This document shows, in pieces, positions 21,810 to 30,873 of a DNA stretch of 64,000 nt. How positions within the stretch are numbered: position 1 is the first letter of the stretch; every line of letters starts with the position of its first letter. The notes under the pieces were generated by a model. It ran no database searches and was not told the origin of the DNA. It saw nothing but the letters and a program-made list of their open reading frames with translations. Origin of the DNA: Ralstonia pickettii (GTDB lineage Bacteria > Pseudomonadota > Gammaproteobacteria > Burkholderiales > Burkholderiaceae); assembly GCF_000607165.1 (NCBI RefSeq), contig NZ_JFZG01000006.1, positions 62,001 to 126,000 of the forward strand, given 5' to 3'. Position numbers and translations under genes: made by a program.

Positions 21810-22916
21810 TCAGGCTGCTTCTTCCAGCGTCGGATAGTCGGTGTAGCCCTTTTCCTGGCCGCCGTAGAACGTTGCGCGATCCGGCTGGTTGAGCGATGCG
21901 CCGGCACGGAAGCGCTCCACCAGATCGGGGTTCGCGATGAACGGACGACCGAACGCAACGGCATCAGCCAGACCGGAGGCAATCATCTGCTCGCCCTCCT
22001 CCGCCGTGTATTGGCCGCACACGATGAGCGTGCCCTTGAAGGCGTCGCGGAGTTGGCGGCGGAAATCGTTGGTCAGCTCGGGACCGCCGGCCCAATCGGG
22101 CTCGGCGATATGCAAATAGGCGATGCCACGCTTGGTCAGCTCGCGGGCGAGGTACAACGCGCTTTCTTCGGCTTGTGCGTCGGCAATGTCATGCGCGACG
22201 AAGTGCGGCGACAGGCGGATGCCGACGCGGTCTGCACCAATCTCGGCGATGGCGGTATCGACCACTTCGAGAATCAGTCGGGCGCGATTTTCCAGGGAGC
22301 CGCCGTACTGGTCGGTGCGCTGGTTGCTGTTGGTCGACAGGAATTGGTGCAGCAGGTACCCGTTGGCAGCATGGATTTCAACAAAATCGAAACCAGCGCG
22401 ACGTGCACGCAGCACGGCTTGACGATATTGTGCGATCACGCTAGGGATTTCTTCCGTGGCGAGAGCGCGCGGTTCGCTGGTCGGCACATTGGCGGGCGTG
22501 CCGTCGGGCTGCACGACAAAGCTCTGCGCCCCCTTGGCGACGAGGGCCGACGGCGCGACAGGTGCCTGGCCGTTTTCCTGCAGCAACGTATTGGAAATAC
22601 GACCCACGTGCCAGAGCTGTTGCGAGATGCGGCCGCCCTTGGCGTGCACAGCATCCACCACCGCCTTCCAGCCAGCTTCCTGTGCGTCGGTGTACATGCC
22701 CGGCGTCCAGGCGTAGCCCTGGCCCTGGCGGGAAATTTGCGTCGCCTCCGTAACGATCAGGCCCGCGGTTGCACGCTGCGCGTAGTAAGTCACGTTCAGT
22801 TCGGTCGGCACGTCGCCCGGCTGGCCAGCGCGCGAGCGCGTGAGCGGCGCCATCACGACACGATTGGCGAGGGTCGTACGTCCGGTCTGGACCGGGGACA
22901 GCAGTTGTTGGGTCAT
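21810..22916 (-). CDS. nemA: NemA-like alkene reductase, old yellow enzyme family
   Basis: This 368-residue FMN-dependent TIM-barrel reductase belongs to the old yellow enzyme family, whose members reduce N-ethylmaleimide, alpha/beta-unsaturated carbonyls and nitrate esters with NAD(P)H. Visible motifs are VVMAPLTRSRA near the N-terminus, GRISQQLWHVGR, and the substrate-binding His/Asn pair in EIHAANGYLLHQFLSTNSNQRTDQYGGS. The start ATG at 22916 follows AGGAG; a longer frame to 22952 is not family-like. It lies downstream of a TetR-type regulator on the same strand, separated by a terminator and an operator-like palindrome. Confidence 0.92.
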   Translation of the reverse strand: MTQQLLSPVQTGRTTLANRVVMAPLTRSRAGQPGDVPTELNVTYYAQRATAGLIVTEATQISRQGQGYAWTPGMYTDAQEAGWKAVVDAVHAKGGRISQQLWHVGRISNTLLQENGQAPVAPSALVAKGAQSFVVQPDGTPANVPTSEPRALATEEIPSVIAQYRQAVLRARRAGFDFVEIHAANGYLLHQFLSTNSNQRTDQYGGSLENRARLILEVVDTAIAEIGADRVGIRLSPHFVAHDIADAQAEESALYLARELTKRGIAYLHIAEPDWAGGPELTNDFRRQLRDAFKGTLIVCGQYTAEEGEQMIASGLADAVAFGRPFIANPDLVERFRAGASLNQPDRATFYGGQEKGYTDYPTLEEAA

Positions 22917-22940
22917 ATCAGCTCCTGGAAGAGGCACTAT

Positions 22941-22955
22941 TCGACCGGTCATCTA
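22941..22955. promoter_or_regulatory. NemR-like operator upstream of nemA
   Basis: The 15-base sequence TCGACCGGTCATCTA matches the palindrome upstream of the TetR gene (23662-23676) at 11 of 15 positions. It lies 25-39 bases before the nemA start. It sits within the spacer of a possible minus-strand promoter: TTGATT, 18 bases, then TCGAAT. Confidence 0.55.
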
Positions 22956-22970
22956 GAACCGGAATCAAAG

Positions 22971-22993
22971 AAAAAGCGAGGAACATGCCTCGC
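22971..22993 (-). terminator. Terminator of the TetR (nemR-like) gene
   Basis: On the minus strand GCGAGG pairs with CCTCGC around a six-base loop and is followed by TTTTTCTTT, directly after the TetR gene stop. It implies that nemA has its own promoter. Confidence 0.8.
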
Positions 22994-23014
22994 CGGCAAT
23001 GGTTTGGGTTGCAA

Positions 23015-23644
23015 TCAGTGTTTGGGCTTGGCCAGCAGGATTTCCGTTTGCGCCACACAGCTCTTGAACGCGGCGACAGTGCGATGCGACTTGGCCAACA
23101 GCGCGCCGCCCATCCACATGGCGTACAGCCCTTCGGCCAGATGGTGTGCATTCTCTACAGGTGCCAAGGAGCCGTCGGTGACGCCTGCCTCGATTGCCGT
23201 AGCGATACGCTCGACCATGCGCGTCATGCCGGTCGAAAGCACCTTGCGCATCGGCTCGGAGAGGTCCGACACCTCCCCCGACAGCTTGACCGCTAGGCAG
23301 GTGACCTCGCACGCGCTGCGCTCATGCAGATCGATCCAGGCCATGAAATAGCGCAGCAGCCGCTCGCGGGCGGTAATGCGCGTGTCGTTGAACAGGCTGA
23401 CAACGCCCGCGTCGTAGTCCTGGAAATAGCGCTCCAGCATGGCGACGCCAAAGTCTTCCTTCGACCCGAAATAGTAATAAAACGAGCCTTTGGGTACCTG
23501 AGCGCGGCCGAGGATTTCCGCCAAGCCGACGGCCGAGAACCCGCGCCCGAGGATCAACTCGGCACCGGCGTCCAGAATGCGGTCGCGGGTGTCGTGCCGG
23601 GCTTCGGCGCCTTCAGCGGTGACGGGTTCGGGGTGCTTGCTCAT
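23015..23644 (-). CDS. nemR: TetR-family repressor, NemR-like
   Basis: The 209-residue protein has an N-terminal TetR helix-turn-helix at about residues 19-66 (DTRDRILDAGAELILGRGFS and VPKGSFYYYFGSKEDF) and an all-helical sensor domain. Cysteines at 112, 116 and 196 could serve in redox or electrophile sensing, as reported for E. coli NemR. The start is uncertain: ATG at 23644, or 23656 four codons upstream. It precedes the OYE-family reductase gene, and a near-perfect palindrome lies just upstream. Assignment to NemR rests on this context and the operator pair; a general TetR protein is the fallback. Confidence 0.85.
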   Translation of the reverse strand: MSKHPEPVTAEGAEARHDTRDRILDAGAELILGRGFSAVGLAEILGRAQVPKGSFYYYFGSKEDFGVAMLERYFQDYDAGVVSLFNDTRITARERLLRYFMAWIDLHERSACEVTCLAVKLSGEVSDLSEPMRKVLSTGMTRMVERIATAIEAGVTDGSLAPVENAHHLAEGLYAMWMGGALLAKSHRTVAAFKSCVAQTEILLAKPKH

Positions 23645-23661
23645 GATGGATCGCATTGTAG

Positions 23662-23676
23662 TAGACCGACCGTCTA
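23662..23676. promoter_or_regulatory. NemR-like operator upstream of the TetR gene
   Basis: TAGACCGACCGTCTA is an inverted repeat (TAGAC arms pairing with GTCTA). It lies 18-32 bases before the TetR start and directly next to a TACAAT -10 element (minus strand, 23655-23660), so a bound repressor would block its own promoter. Confidence 0.6.
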
Positions 23677-23735
23677 GTTGCATGACCCTGCTATGAGCAG
23701 GGTCGATGTGACGTTCGCGTCGTTGGCGCGCTCGC

Positions 23736-24527
23736 TCAGAGCTTCTCTGTCTCGCCGCTCTTCGGTTGCCAGCGCATCAGGCGTTTTTCCATCAAGCCGA
23801 CGAGCCAGTCGAGCACCAGCGCAAAGACCGTCAACACGACGATGCCCGCAAACACGGTATTGATGTCGAAAGTGCCTTCGGCCTGGAGGATCAAGTAACC
23901 GACACCGCGGGCCGAGCCGAGATACTCCCCCACCACCGCCCCCACGAAGGCCAGACCCACCGACGTATGCAGCGACGAGAACACCCAGCTCGTCGCGCTC
24001 GGCAGGTAGACAAAGCGCAGCAGTTGCCGCTGCGATGCGCCCAGCATGCGCGCATTGGCCAGCACGACCGGGCTCACTTCCTTCACGCCCTGATAGACGT
24101 TGAAGAAGACGATGAAAAACACCAGCGTCACCGCCAGCGCCACCTTCGACCAGATACCCAGTCCGAACCACACGCCAAAGATCGGCGCCAGGATCACGCG
24201 CGGCATCGAATTGGCAGCCTTGATGTACGGATCAAGCACCGCCGATGCGGCCGGGCTCAGCGCCAGCCACAGCCCCGCCCCCAGGCCAGTGGCCGTGCCG
24301 ATGGCAAATGCCAGCACCGTCTCGGCCAGCGTCACGCCAAGGTGCTGATAGATATCGCCTTCGGTGACGAACCAGGCCCAGACGCGCTGGGCAACGATGA
24401 GCGGTTCCCCGAAGAAGAAAGCAACTTCCTGCGAGCGCGTGGCGAAGTGCCACACGCCCAACGTGACGACCAGCAGGCCAAGCTGCCAGGTGCGCAGCGC
24501 GAATAGAGAAAGCGGACGGTTAGCCAT
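23736..24527 (-). CDS. ABC importer permease, SsuC/TauC type
   Basis: This 263-residue inner-membrane permease has about six hydrophobic segments and the BPD-transport EAA-type loop (YIKAANSMPRVILAPIFGVWFGLG), which contacts the ATPase. It resembles permeases for nitrate, taurine, sulfonates and thiamine precursors. The TGA stop is at 23736. It lies 23 bases downstream of its ATPase gene and after the binding-protein gene, in the order binding protein-ATPase-permease. The transported substrate cannot be decided from sequence. Confidence 0.92.
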   Translation of the reverse strand: MANRPLSLFALRTWQLGLLVVTLGVWHFATRSQEVAFFFGEPLIVAQRVWAWFVTEGDIYQHLGVTLAETVLAFAIGTATGLGAGLWLALSPAASAVLDPYIKAANSMPRVILAPIFGVWFGLGIWSKVALAVTLVFFIVFFNVYQGVKEVSPVVLANARMLGASQRQLLRFVYLPSATSWVFSSLHTSVGLAFVGAVVGEYLGSARGVGYLILQAEGTFDINTVFAGIVVLTVFALVLDWLVGLMEKRLMRWQPKSGETEKL

Positions 24528-24550
24528 GGATGCAATCGATCAGATTCAGG

Positions 24551-25363
24551 TCAAGCCACGCGGCGGTGCTGCGCATAGCCCTTGAGCACTTCTTCGCGCA
24601 GCACATCCCAGATGCGCGAATGCAGGTCGACAAAGCCGGCCTGGTCGCGAATCTCGGCCACATCGCGCGGGCGCGGCAGGTCGATCGTGAATTCGCCGAT
24701 CGGGTGCGTGCCGGGGCCGGCGGCCAGCACGACCACGCGGTCGCTCATGGCAATGGCTTCATCCAGATCGTGCGTGATGAACAGCACCGCCTTGCGCTTG
24801 GCGGCCCAAAGATCGAGCACCTCGTTCTCCATCAGTTGGCGCGTCTGAATGTCGAGCGCCGAGAACGGCTCGTCCATGAGGATGATGTCGGGATCGAGCA
24901 CCAGCGTTTGCGCCAGGCTCACGCGCTTGCGCATGCCGCCGGAAAGCTGATGCGGATAGCGGTCTTCAAACCCTGCCAGACCCACGCGCGCGAGCCACGA
25001 CATGGCAAGGTCACGCGCTTCCTTGTCGGGCATGCCCCGAAACTGCAGCCCTGCTGTCACATTGTCGAGCGCGCTGCGCCACGGCATCAGCGCCTCTGCC
25101 TGGAACATGTAACCGGCGCGACGGTTGATGCCGAGCAGCGGCTCGCCGAACACCCGCACCTGCCCGGAAGACGGCTGCAACAGGCCCGCAGCCAGATTCA
25201 GCAACGTAGATTTGCCGCAGCCGGTCGGGCCCACCACTGAGACGAACTCGCCGGCCTGCACCTCCAGCGAGGTGTTTTGCACGGCGGTGTAGCGCTGGCC
25301 CGGCGTGTCGGGTGAGATGAACGTACAGGTGATCTGATCGAACGAAAGCGCGGGATGGGGCAT
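24551..25363 (-). CDS. ABC importer ATP-binding protein, SsuB/TauB type
   Basis: This 270-residue ATPase energises the neighbouring permease. It shows Walker A GPTGCGKSTLL, Q-loop FQAEALMPWRSALDNV, signature LSGGMRKRVSLAQ, Walker B IILMDEPFSALD and the switch histidine in FITHDLDEAIAMSD. The MPWRS segment after the Q-loop is typical of the nitrate/sulfonate/taurine subfamily. The start ATG is at 25363. It lies between the binding-protein and permease genes on the same strand. Confidence 0.94.
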   Translation of the reverse strand: MPHPALSFDQITCTFISPDTPGQRYTAVQNTSLEVQAGEFVSVVGPTGCGKSTLLNLAAGLLQPSSGQVRVFGEPLLGINRRAGYMFQAEALMPWRSALDNVTAGLQFRGMPDKEARDLAMSWLARVGLAGFEDRYPHQLSGGMRKRVSLAQTLVLDPDIILMDEPFSALDIQTRQLMENEVLDLWAAKRKAVLFITHDLDEAIAMSDRVVVLAAGPGTHPIGEFTIDLPRPRDVAEIRDQAGFVDLHSRIWDVLREEVLKGYAQHRRVA

Positions 25364-25427
25364 GGTCTGCGGTCCAAAAGCAATGCGCCCGGGCGGAACC
25401 GGGCGCGTTGCTGAAAGCCTGTCGAAA

Positions 25428-26477
25428 TTACTTGTACTTGGCGTTGGCCTTCTGCACGAAGGCGTTGGTGAAGGTCTGGTCGAGCTTGATCTGCTTGCCC
25501 TTCACTTCCGCATCAAACTCCGACAGCGTGCGCAGTGCTGTGGCGGGGCCGTCGACGGGCATCGTGCCATCCGGCGAGATGGCCTCGCGCACCTTGTCCC
25601 ACGCCGCCAGATACAACGCGCGGTCACCCAGCAGATAGGCTTCCGGCACCGTCTTGACGATGTCCGAGGGGCCCGCCTTCTGCAGCCACTTGAGCGCGCG
25701 CACCATGGCGTTGGTCATCGCCTGTGTCGTGTTCGGATTCTTCTGGATGAACGCGGTAGATGCATACAGGCAGCCGGCCGGCATGTTGCCGCCGAATACC
25801 GCCTTGGTATCGGCCAGCGTGCGGGTATCCGAGACCACGCGCACTTCATTCTTCTGCGTGAGCATCGACATCACTGGGTCCAGGTTGGCCAGGGCGTCGA
25901 TTTGGCCCGCACGCACGGCGGCAATCGCCCCACTGCTCGGACCCACGCCAATGATCGACACTTCGTTCGGCTTGATGCCGGCGCGCGCCAGCACGTAGTT
26001 GACCATGATGTTGGTCGACGAACCCGGAGCTGTCACGCCGATCTTCTTGCCTTTCAAGTCGGCAATCGACTTGTAGTTGGGCATCGTCTTGTTGTTGACC
26101 GCCAGCACGATCTGGGGCGCCCGCCCTTGCAGCACGAACTCCTGGTACATCTGGCCCTTGGCCTGCAATACCAGCGTGTGCTCATACGCGCCGCTCACCA
26201 CGTCGGCGCTGCCACCAACCACGGCCTGCAGGGCTTTCGCGCCACCGGCAAAGTCGACGATTTCAACGTCCAGACCTTCGTCCTTGAAGTAGCCCAGGCG
26301 CTCGGCAATCGTCAGCGGCAGGTAGTAGAACAGCGCCTTGCCGCCCACCGCGATGGTGATCTTGCTCTTTTCAGGCTTGCCCTGTGCCAGAACGGCGGGG
26401 CTGGCAGCCACCAGGCTCGTCGCGCACAGTGCTGCGCCCATCCATTTTGCCCAGCGCCCAATGACTCGTGTCCCCAT
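25428..26477 (-). CDS. Periplasmic substrate-binding protein, NMT1/TauA-like
   Basis: The 349-residue protein has a Sec signal peptide ending at about residue 33 (PAVLAQG). A two-lobe binding domain of the NMT1/SsuA type follows, with LGYFKDEGLDVEIVDFAGGAKALQAVVGG, the conserved segment of sulfonate, nitrate and pyrimidine-precursor binders. The ATG at 26477 is preceded by AGGAGA; a GTG nine codons upstream is less likely. It is the first gene of the three-gene importer and follows a CoA-transferase gene, which may point to a carboxylic-acid ligand (inference). Confidence 0.9.
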   Translation of the reverse strand: MGTRVIGRWAKWMGAALCATSLVAASPAVLAQGKPEKSKITIAVGGKALFYYLPLTIAERLGYFKDEGLDVEIVDFAGGAKALQAVVGGSADVVSGAYEHTLVLQAKGQMYQEFVLQGRAPQIVLAVNNKTMPNYKSIADLKGKKIGVTAPGSSTNIMVNYVLARAGIKPNEVSIIGVGPSSGAIAAVRAGQIDALANLDPVMSMLTQKNEVRVVSDTRTLADTKAVFGGNMPAGCLYASTAFIQKNPNTTQAMTNAMVRALKWLQKAGPSDIVKTVPEAYLLGDRALYLAAWDKVREAISPDGTMPVDGPATALRTLSEFDAEVKGKQIKLDQTFTNAFVQKANAKYK

Positions 26478-26566
26478 GCCTGTCTCCTGTTTTGTGGCGT
26501 TCACTGCCTCGGCGGCGATCTTACCGCAACGATTTGCAACACAACATGCGGGATCGTCCTAGCTGT

Positions 26567-27775
26567 TTAGCTTTTGGCTTCGGCAATGATGCCTTGCGAA
26601 ACCAGCGCGTCGATCTGCGCGTCGGTCAGGCCGTGGCCGCGCAGTACGTCGCGCGTGTGCTGACCCAGGCGCGGCGCGCTCGCCTGTACGGCGCCCGGCG
26701 TGGCGGAAAGCTTGGGTACCACGCCCGGCATCTCTACATCGATGCCCGACTGCGCGCGCACCGTTTCGATCACGCCGCGCGCGCGGTAGTGCGGGTCGGC
26801 GGCAATGTCGGCGACGGTGTAGATGGGGCCGCTGGGCACCTCGGCCGCATGCAGCGCGGCCAGCACATCGGCGATGGGCAGCGTGCCCGTCCAGGCGTTG
26901 ATGGCGGCATCGATTTCGTCCGCCCGGGCGGCGCGGCCGTCGTTGCGGGCCAAATCGGGATCGTCGGCCAGGTCTTGCCGGCCCATGTGTTGCATCAGGC
27001 GGCGGAAGATGTTGTCACCGTTGGCGGCAATCAGAACGTATTCGCCACCGGCGCAGCGGTAGGCGTTCGACGGCGCGATGCCCGGCAGCGCCCCACCCGC
27101 GGGCTGGCGAATTGCGCCGAACACGGAGTACTCCGGCAGCAGGCTCTCCGTCAGGTTGAACACGGATTCATACAGCGCCACGTCGATCACCTGCCCCTTG
27201 CCTCCGCGCGCATCGCGTTCGTACAAGGCCAGCAACACGCCTAGCGCGCCGTGCAAGCCGGCGATCGTGTCGCCAAGTGACAGCCCGGCGCGGGCAGGCG
27301 GCCGCCCCGGCTCACCGGTCAAATAGCGCAGGCCGGCCATGGCTTCAGCAATGGCGGCAAAGCCGGGTTCATCGCGTTTGGGGCCCGTCTGGCCATAGCC
27401 CGACACGCGCAGCATGATCAGTTTCGGATTGATGGCGGACAGTGCCTCATACGACAGCCCCCACTTTTCCATCGTGCCGGGGCGGAAATTCTCGATCAGG
27501 ACATCGGCTTCGGCGGCCAGCTTGCGCACGACTTCCTGCCCTTCCGGCACACGCAGGTCCACACAGACGGACTGCTTGTTGCGCGACTGCGCTTCCCACC
27601 AGACTGACGTGCCCTCATGCAGCATCCGCCATTTGCGCAGCGGATCGCCCTGCCCGGGCGGCTCGATCTTGACGACCTGCGCGCCAAAGTCGGCGAGCGT
27701 CTTGGCTGCAAACGGCCCGGCAATCAGTTGCCCGAGTTCGAGCACGCGGATGTCCTGCAAAACCTGTGTCGGCAT
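26567..27775 (-). CDS. CaiB/BaiF-family CoA transferase
   Basis: The 402-residue protein is a class III CoA transferase, which moves CoA between carboxylic acids through an enzyme-aspartyl anhydride. It begins with LQDIRVLELGQLIAGPFAAKTLADFGAQVVKIEPPGQGDPLR. It continues with NKQSVCVDLR and ENFRPGTMEKWGL, and has SLGDTIAGLHGALGVLLAL containing the catalytic aspartate. The start ATG at 27775 lacks a clear ribosome site; a TTG at 27820 would overlap the LysR gene. It lies between a LysR gene and an ABC importer on the same strand. The acid substrate is unknown. Confidence 0.92.
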   Translation of the reverse strand: MPTQVLQDIRVLELGQLIAGPFAAKTLADFGAQVVKIEPPGQGDPLRKWRMLHEGTSVWWEAQSRNKQSVCVDLRVPEGQEVVRKLAAEADVLIENFRPGTMEKWGLSYEALSAINPKLIMLRVSGYGQTGPKRDEPGFAAIAEAMAGLRYLTGEPGRPPARAGLSLGDTIAGLHGALGVLLALYERDARGGKGQVIDVALYESVFNLTESLLPEYSVFGAIRQPAGGALPGIAPSNAYRCAGGEYVLIAANGDNIFRRLMQHMGRQDLADDPDLARNDGRAARADEIDAAINAWTGTLPIADVLAALHAAEVPSGPIYTVADIAADPHYRARGVIETVRAQSGIDVEMPGVVPKLSATPGAVQASAPRLGQHTRDVLRGHGLTDAQIDALVSQGIIAEAKS

Positions 27776-27797
27776 GGTTGTGTAGAAAGCGTTGAAT

Positions 27798-28712
27798 TCA
27801 GAGTGCAGCGGGGTTGCCAAGCAGATACGTCATCAACAGGCGCGCGGAGCTGGTCAGCGCGTCGGGATCGCGCACGCCGACCAACAGGCGGCGATGCGCC
27901 CATTCGTCTTGCAGCGACACCAGTGCTAGACCCGCACCCGGCAGGCTCGATACGTGCCCTTGTGCCGCGATGCGCGGCAACACGCCCACGCCCAGGCCGG
28001 AAGCCACCATGCGGCAGACGGCTTCGAAGCTGCGCACCTGGATGCGCAGCCGCAGCGGCTTGCCCAAGCGCAGGCTTTCGTCGACCAGTTGCGCAGCCAG
28101 CGAGGTGCCCGGCGGCAGGCTGACGAAATCGAAATCCACGGCGTCGGCGAAGTGGACCTGCTTGCGCCCGGCCAATGGATGCCCGCGCGGCGTAACCAAG
28201 GCGAGATCGTCCTCGCGATAGTCGAACGATTGCAGCCCATCGCACGGCGTACCGGCCGCGAAGATGCCAAGGTCTGCCCGATTTTCACGCAGCGCGGCAA
28301 CGATATCGCCGCTGTCCTGCTCTTCCAGCGCGATGCGGATGGCCGGATTGGCCAGCATGAAGGCGGCCAGGTCGTCGGCCAGGAATTGCGTAATCGATGA
28401 GGTGTTGGCCCACACGCGCACCAGCCCGCGCGTGCCGGCGGCAAAGTCCGATAGCGCACCGGCCATACGCTCGACGTCCTGCAGGATGCCCACAGCATGG
28501 CGGAAGCACGCCTGGCCGGCCTCGGTCAGCTCCACGCCGGCGGCATGCCGATAGAGCAACGGCGCGCCCACGGCTGCTTCCAGATCGGAAATCCGCTTGC
28601 TTGCCGCAGCTACAGCCAGGTGTGATTGGCGTGCCCCGGCCGAGATGCTGCCAAGCCGGGCCACCGCCACGAACAAGCCGAGGGTGACAAGATCGAAGCG
28701 GGCGAGATTCAT
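27798..28712 (-). CDS. LysR-family transcriptional regulator
   Basis: The 304-residue protein has the LysR winged helix-turn-helix at residues about 5-65 (LGLFVAVARLGSISAGARQSHLAVAAASKRISDLEAAVGAPLLYR) and a periplasmic-binding-protein-like effector domain. I chose the ATG at 28712; two ATGs upstream (28745, 28757) are in frame. It is divergent from a porin gene across about 165 bases and lies upstream of the CoA-transferase and importer genes, so it probably controls one or both sides. The effector is unknown. Confidence 0.92.
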   Translation of the reverse strand: MNLARFDLVTLGLFVAVARLGSISAGARQSHLAVAAASKRISDLEAAVGAPLLYRHAAGVELTEAGQACFRHAVGILQDVERMAGALSDFAAGTRGLVRVWANTSSITQFLADDLAAFMLANPAIRIALEEQDSGDIVAALRENRADLGIFAAGTPCDGLQSFDYREDDLALVTPRGHPLAGRKQVHFADAVDFDFVSLPPGTSLAAQLVDESLRLGKPLRLRIQVRSFEAVCRMVASGLGVGVLPRIAAQGHVSSLPGAGLALVSLQDEWAHRRLLVGVRDPDALTSSARLLMTYLLGNPAAL

Positions 28713-28876
28713 CGTGGAAAGCTGAAGGTGGGAAATACACAACATCGGATGTGACATCGTGGCACGTTCCGTGCGTGTTTCATCCGGCCGTCACCCGCCC
28801 ACGTTTAACATGGCGGACTTTTGCCGTTCCCGGATCCGAAAAAGGGATTCTAACGGCGTTCTCTCTGCTTGCTGCC

Positions 28877-30235
28877 ATGTTGCTTCCGTTCCGTCTTGCC
28901 CGCTTGACCGCCCTGTGCGCCCTCTCCTTGAGCGCCGGCCATGCCTTGGCAACCCAAAGCAGCACAGGCGACACCGCCAGTTGGGCGATCAACGATCCCG
29001 ACCGCTTTGCCGTGCATGGCCAGGCGACCTACGTGTGGCAGCACGACCTGTCGTTCCACTCGCCGTACAGCGGGCCGAACAGCCTGTCAGCCAAATCGAC
29101 CACAAGCTATTCGGTCACGACGACGCTCGATCTGGGCATGCGCCTGTGGCAAGGCGCTGAAGTGCACATCAATCCGGAAATGGCGCTCGGCCAGCCTTTC
29201 TCGGGTCTGCATGGCCTGGCCGGATTCACCAATGGCGAGCTGGCCAAGACCGCCGGCCCAAACCCGACGCTCTACCGCGCACGCGCCTTCTTCCGCCAGA
29301 CGGTCGGGCTAGGCGGTGGCACCGAAGACCGGGAAGCCGAGATGAACCAGTTTGCCGGCCAGGTCGACAAGCGTCGCCTGGTGTTCACGGCAGGCAACTT
29401 CTCGGTGCTGGACGTATTCGACGGCGTGACCTACTCGCATGACCCGCGCACGCAGTTCCTGAACTGGTCGTTCCTCACGCACGGCGCGTTCGACTACGCC
29501 GCCGATGCGCGCGGCTACACCTGGGGCGCTGCCCTCGAGTATTACGACGGCGATTGGGCCTACCGCATTGGCCGCTTCATCCAGCCGGAAGAATCCAACG
29601 GCCTGCCGCTGGACACGCGTATCGGCCGCCACTACGGCGACGTGTTTGAAGTGGAGCGCAGTCACACACTCGCCGGCCAGCCCGGCAAGCTGCGCGTCAT
29701 GCTCTTCCGCAACAGGACCGACATGGCGCGCTACGACGATGCCCTCGCCCTTGGCCAGTCGACGGGCAGCGCACCGGACATCAGCCTCGCGCGACGCGAC
29801 AACACCAAGGTGGGGATCGGCATTGGCGGCGAACAGCAGATCAACGATGACATTGGCGTCTTCGCACGCGCATCGTGGGCGGATGGCAAGACGGAAACCT
29901 ACGCCTTTACGGAAATCGACCGCTCAGTGTCGTTTGGCACGCTGGTCAAGGGCAGCAAGTGGGGCCGCTCGGATGACACGGTCGGGCTCGCGGCCGCCAT
30001 CAACATGCTGTCGCCGGATCACCGCCGCTACCTGCAGCAAGGCGGCCTGGGCGTATTCCTAGGGGACGGCAAGCTGAACTATGCGCCCGAGCAGATCGTC
30101 GAGGCGTTCTATAGCTTCCAGGCGACCAAGCACCTGTGGATCAGCGCCGACGCGCAATGGATCCGCAACCCCGGCTACAACGCCGATCGCGGCCCTGCGG
30201 TGTTCTTCGGTACGCGCCTGCATACCGAATTCTGA
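28877..30235 (+). CDS. OprB-family (carbohydrate-selective type) porin
   Basis: The 452-residue protein has a signal peptide (MLLPFRLARLTALCALSLSAGHALA) and a predicted beta-barrel rich in aromatic girdle residues. The C-terminus ends in LWISADAQWIRNPGYNADRGPAVFFGTRLHTEF, the strong signature of OprB-type porins, with the final phenylalanine needed for BAM recognition. OprB mediates sugar diffusion in Pseudomonas, but the substrate here may differ. The start is chosen for the signal peptide; the open frame continues 42 codons upstream without a ribosome site. It is divergent from a LysR gene. Confidence 0.88.
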   Translation: MLLPFRLARLTALCALSLSAGHALATQSSTGDTASWAINDPDRFAVHGQATYVWQHDLSFHSPYSGPNSLSAKSTTSYSVTTTLDLGMRLWQGAEVHINPEMALGQPFSGLHGLAGFTNGELAKTAGPNPTLYRARAFFRQTVGLGGGTEDREAEMNQFAGQVDKRRLVFTAGNFSVLDVFDGVTYSHDPRTQFLNWSFLTHGAFDYAADARGYTWGAALEYYDGDWAYRIGRFIQPEESNGLPLDTRIGRHYGDVFEVERSHTLAGQPGKLRVMLFRNRTDMARYDDALALGQSTGSAPDISLARRDNTKVGIGIGGEQQINDDIGVFARASWADGKTETYAFTEIDRSVSFGTLVKGSKWGRSDDTVGLAAAINMLSPDHRRYLQQGGLGVFLGDGKLNYAPEQIVEAFYSFQATKHLWISADAQWIRNPGYNADRGPAVFFGTRLHTEF

Positions 30236-30252
30236 GGTTCGTTTGTGCCAGC

Positions 30253-30873
30253 TCAGAGCTGGCGCCGATCCAGCACCGCGCGAGCAATGGTGCCCGCGTC
30301 CACATATTCCAGCTCACCGCCCACCGGCACACCACGCGCCAGACGCGTCGCCTTGATGCCGCGCGCCTTCAACATTTCGCCGATGTAGTGGGCAGTCGCC
30401 TCGCCTTCGCTGGTGAAGTTGGTAGCAAGGATGACCTCAGCGCAGGGCCCACCCAGCGCAGGGTCAGTGGCGCGGGCCAGTAAGCGTTCGAGGTGAATCT
30501 CTTTCGGGCCGATGTTGTCCAGCGGCGAGAGCCGCCCCATCAGCACAAAATACTGGCCGCGATAGGTCAGCGTCTGCTCGATCATCATCTGATCGGCTGG
30601 CGTTTCCACCACGCACAGCACCGACGCATCGCGACGCGCATCCAGGCAGGTTTCGCAGATTTCCTGCTCGGTGAAGGTATTGCACCGGCTGCAATGCTGG
30701 ATCGATTCCGTCGCCTCGGACAGCGCCTGCGCCAGTTGCGCAGCGCCCTCGCGGTCATGCTGCATCAGGTGATACGCCATCCGCTGGGCCGACTTGGGGC
30801 CGACACCCGGCAGCACACGCAAGGCTTCAACCAGCATCTGCAGCGCCGACGGCGTGCCTGGAGCGTTACGCAT
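30253..30873 (-). CDS. recR: RecR, recombination mediator
   Basis: RecR works with RecF/RecO to load RecA on gapped DNA. The 206-residue protein has the helix-hairpin-helix segment [19 protein letters not shown], the zinc finger [16 protein letters not shown], and the Toprim domain ([17 protein letters not shown] to [19 protein letters not shown]). The ATG at 30873 has GGAG eight bases upstream and overlaps the stop of the preceding ABM-domain gene in a TGATG-type junction. It closes the dnaX-ybaB-(ABM)-recR series. Confidence 0.97.
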   Translation of the reverse strand: MRNAPGTPSALQMLVEALRVLPGVGPKSAQRMAYHLMQHDREGAAQLAQALSEATESIQHCSRCNTFTEQEICETCLDARRDASVLCVVETPADQMMIEQTLTYRGQYFVLMGRLSPLDNIGPKEIHLERLLARATDPALGGPCAEVILATNFTSEGEATAHYIGEMLKARGIKATRLARGVPVGGELEYVDAGTIARAVLDRRQL

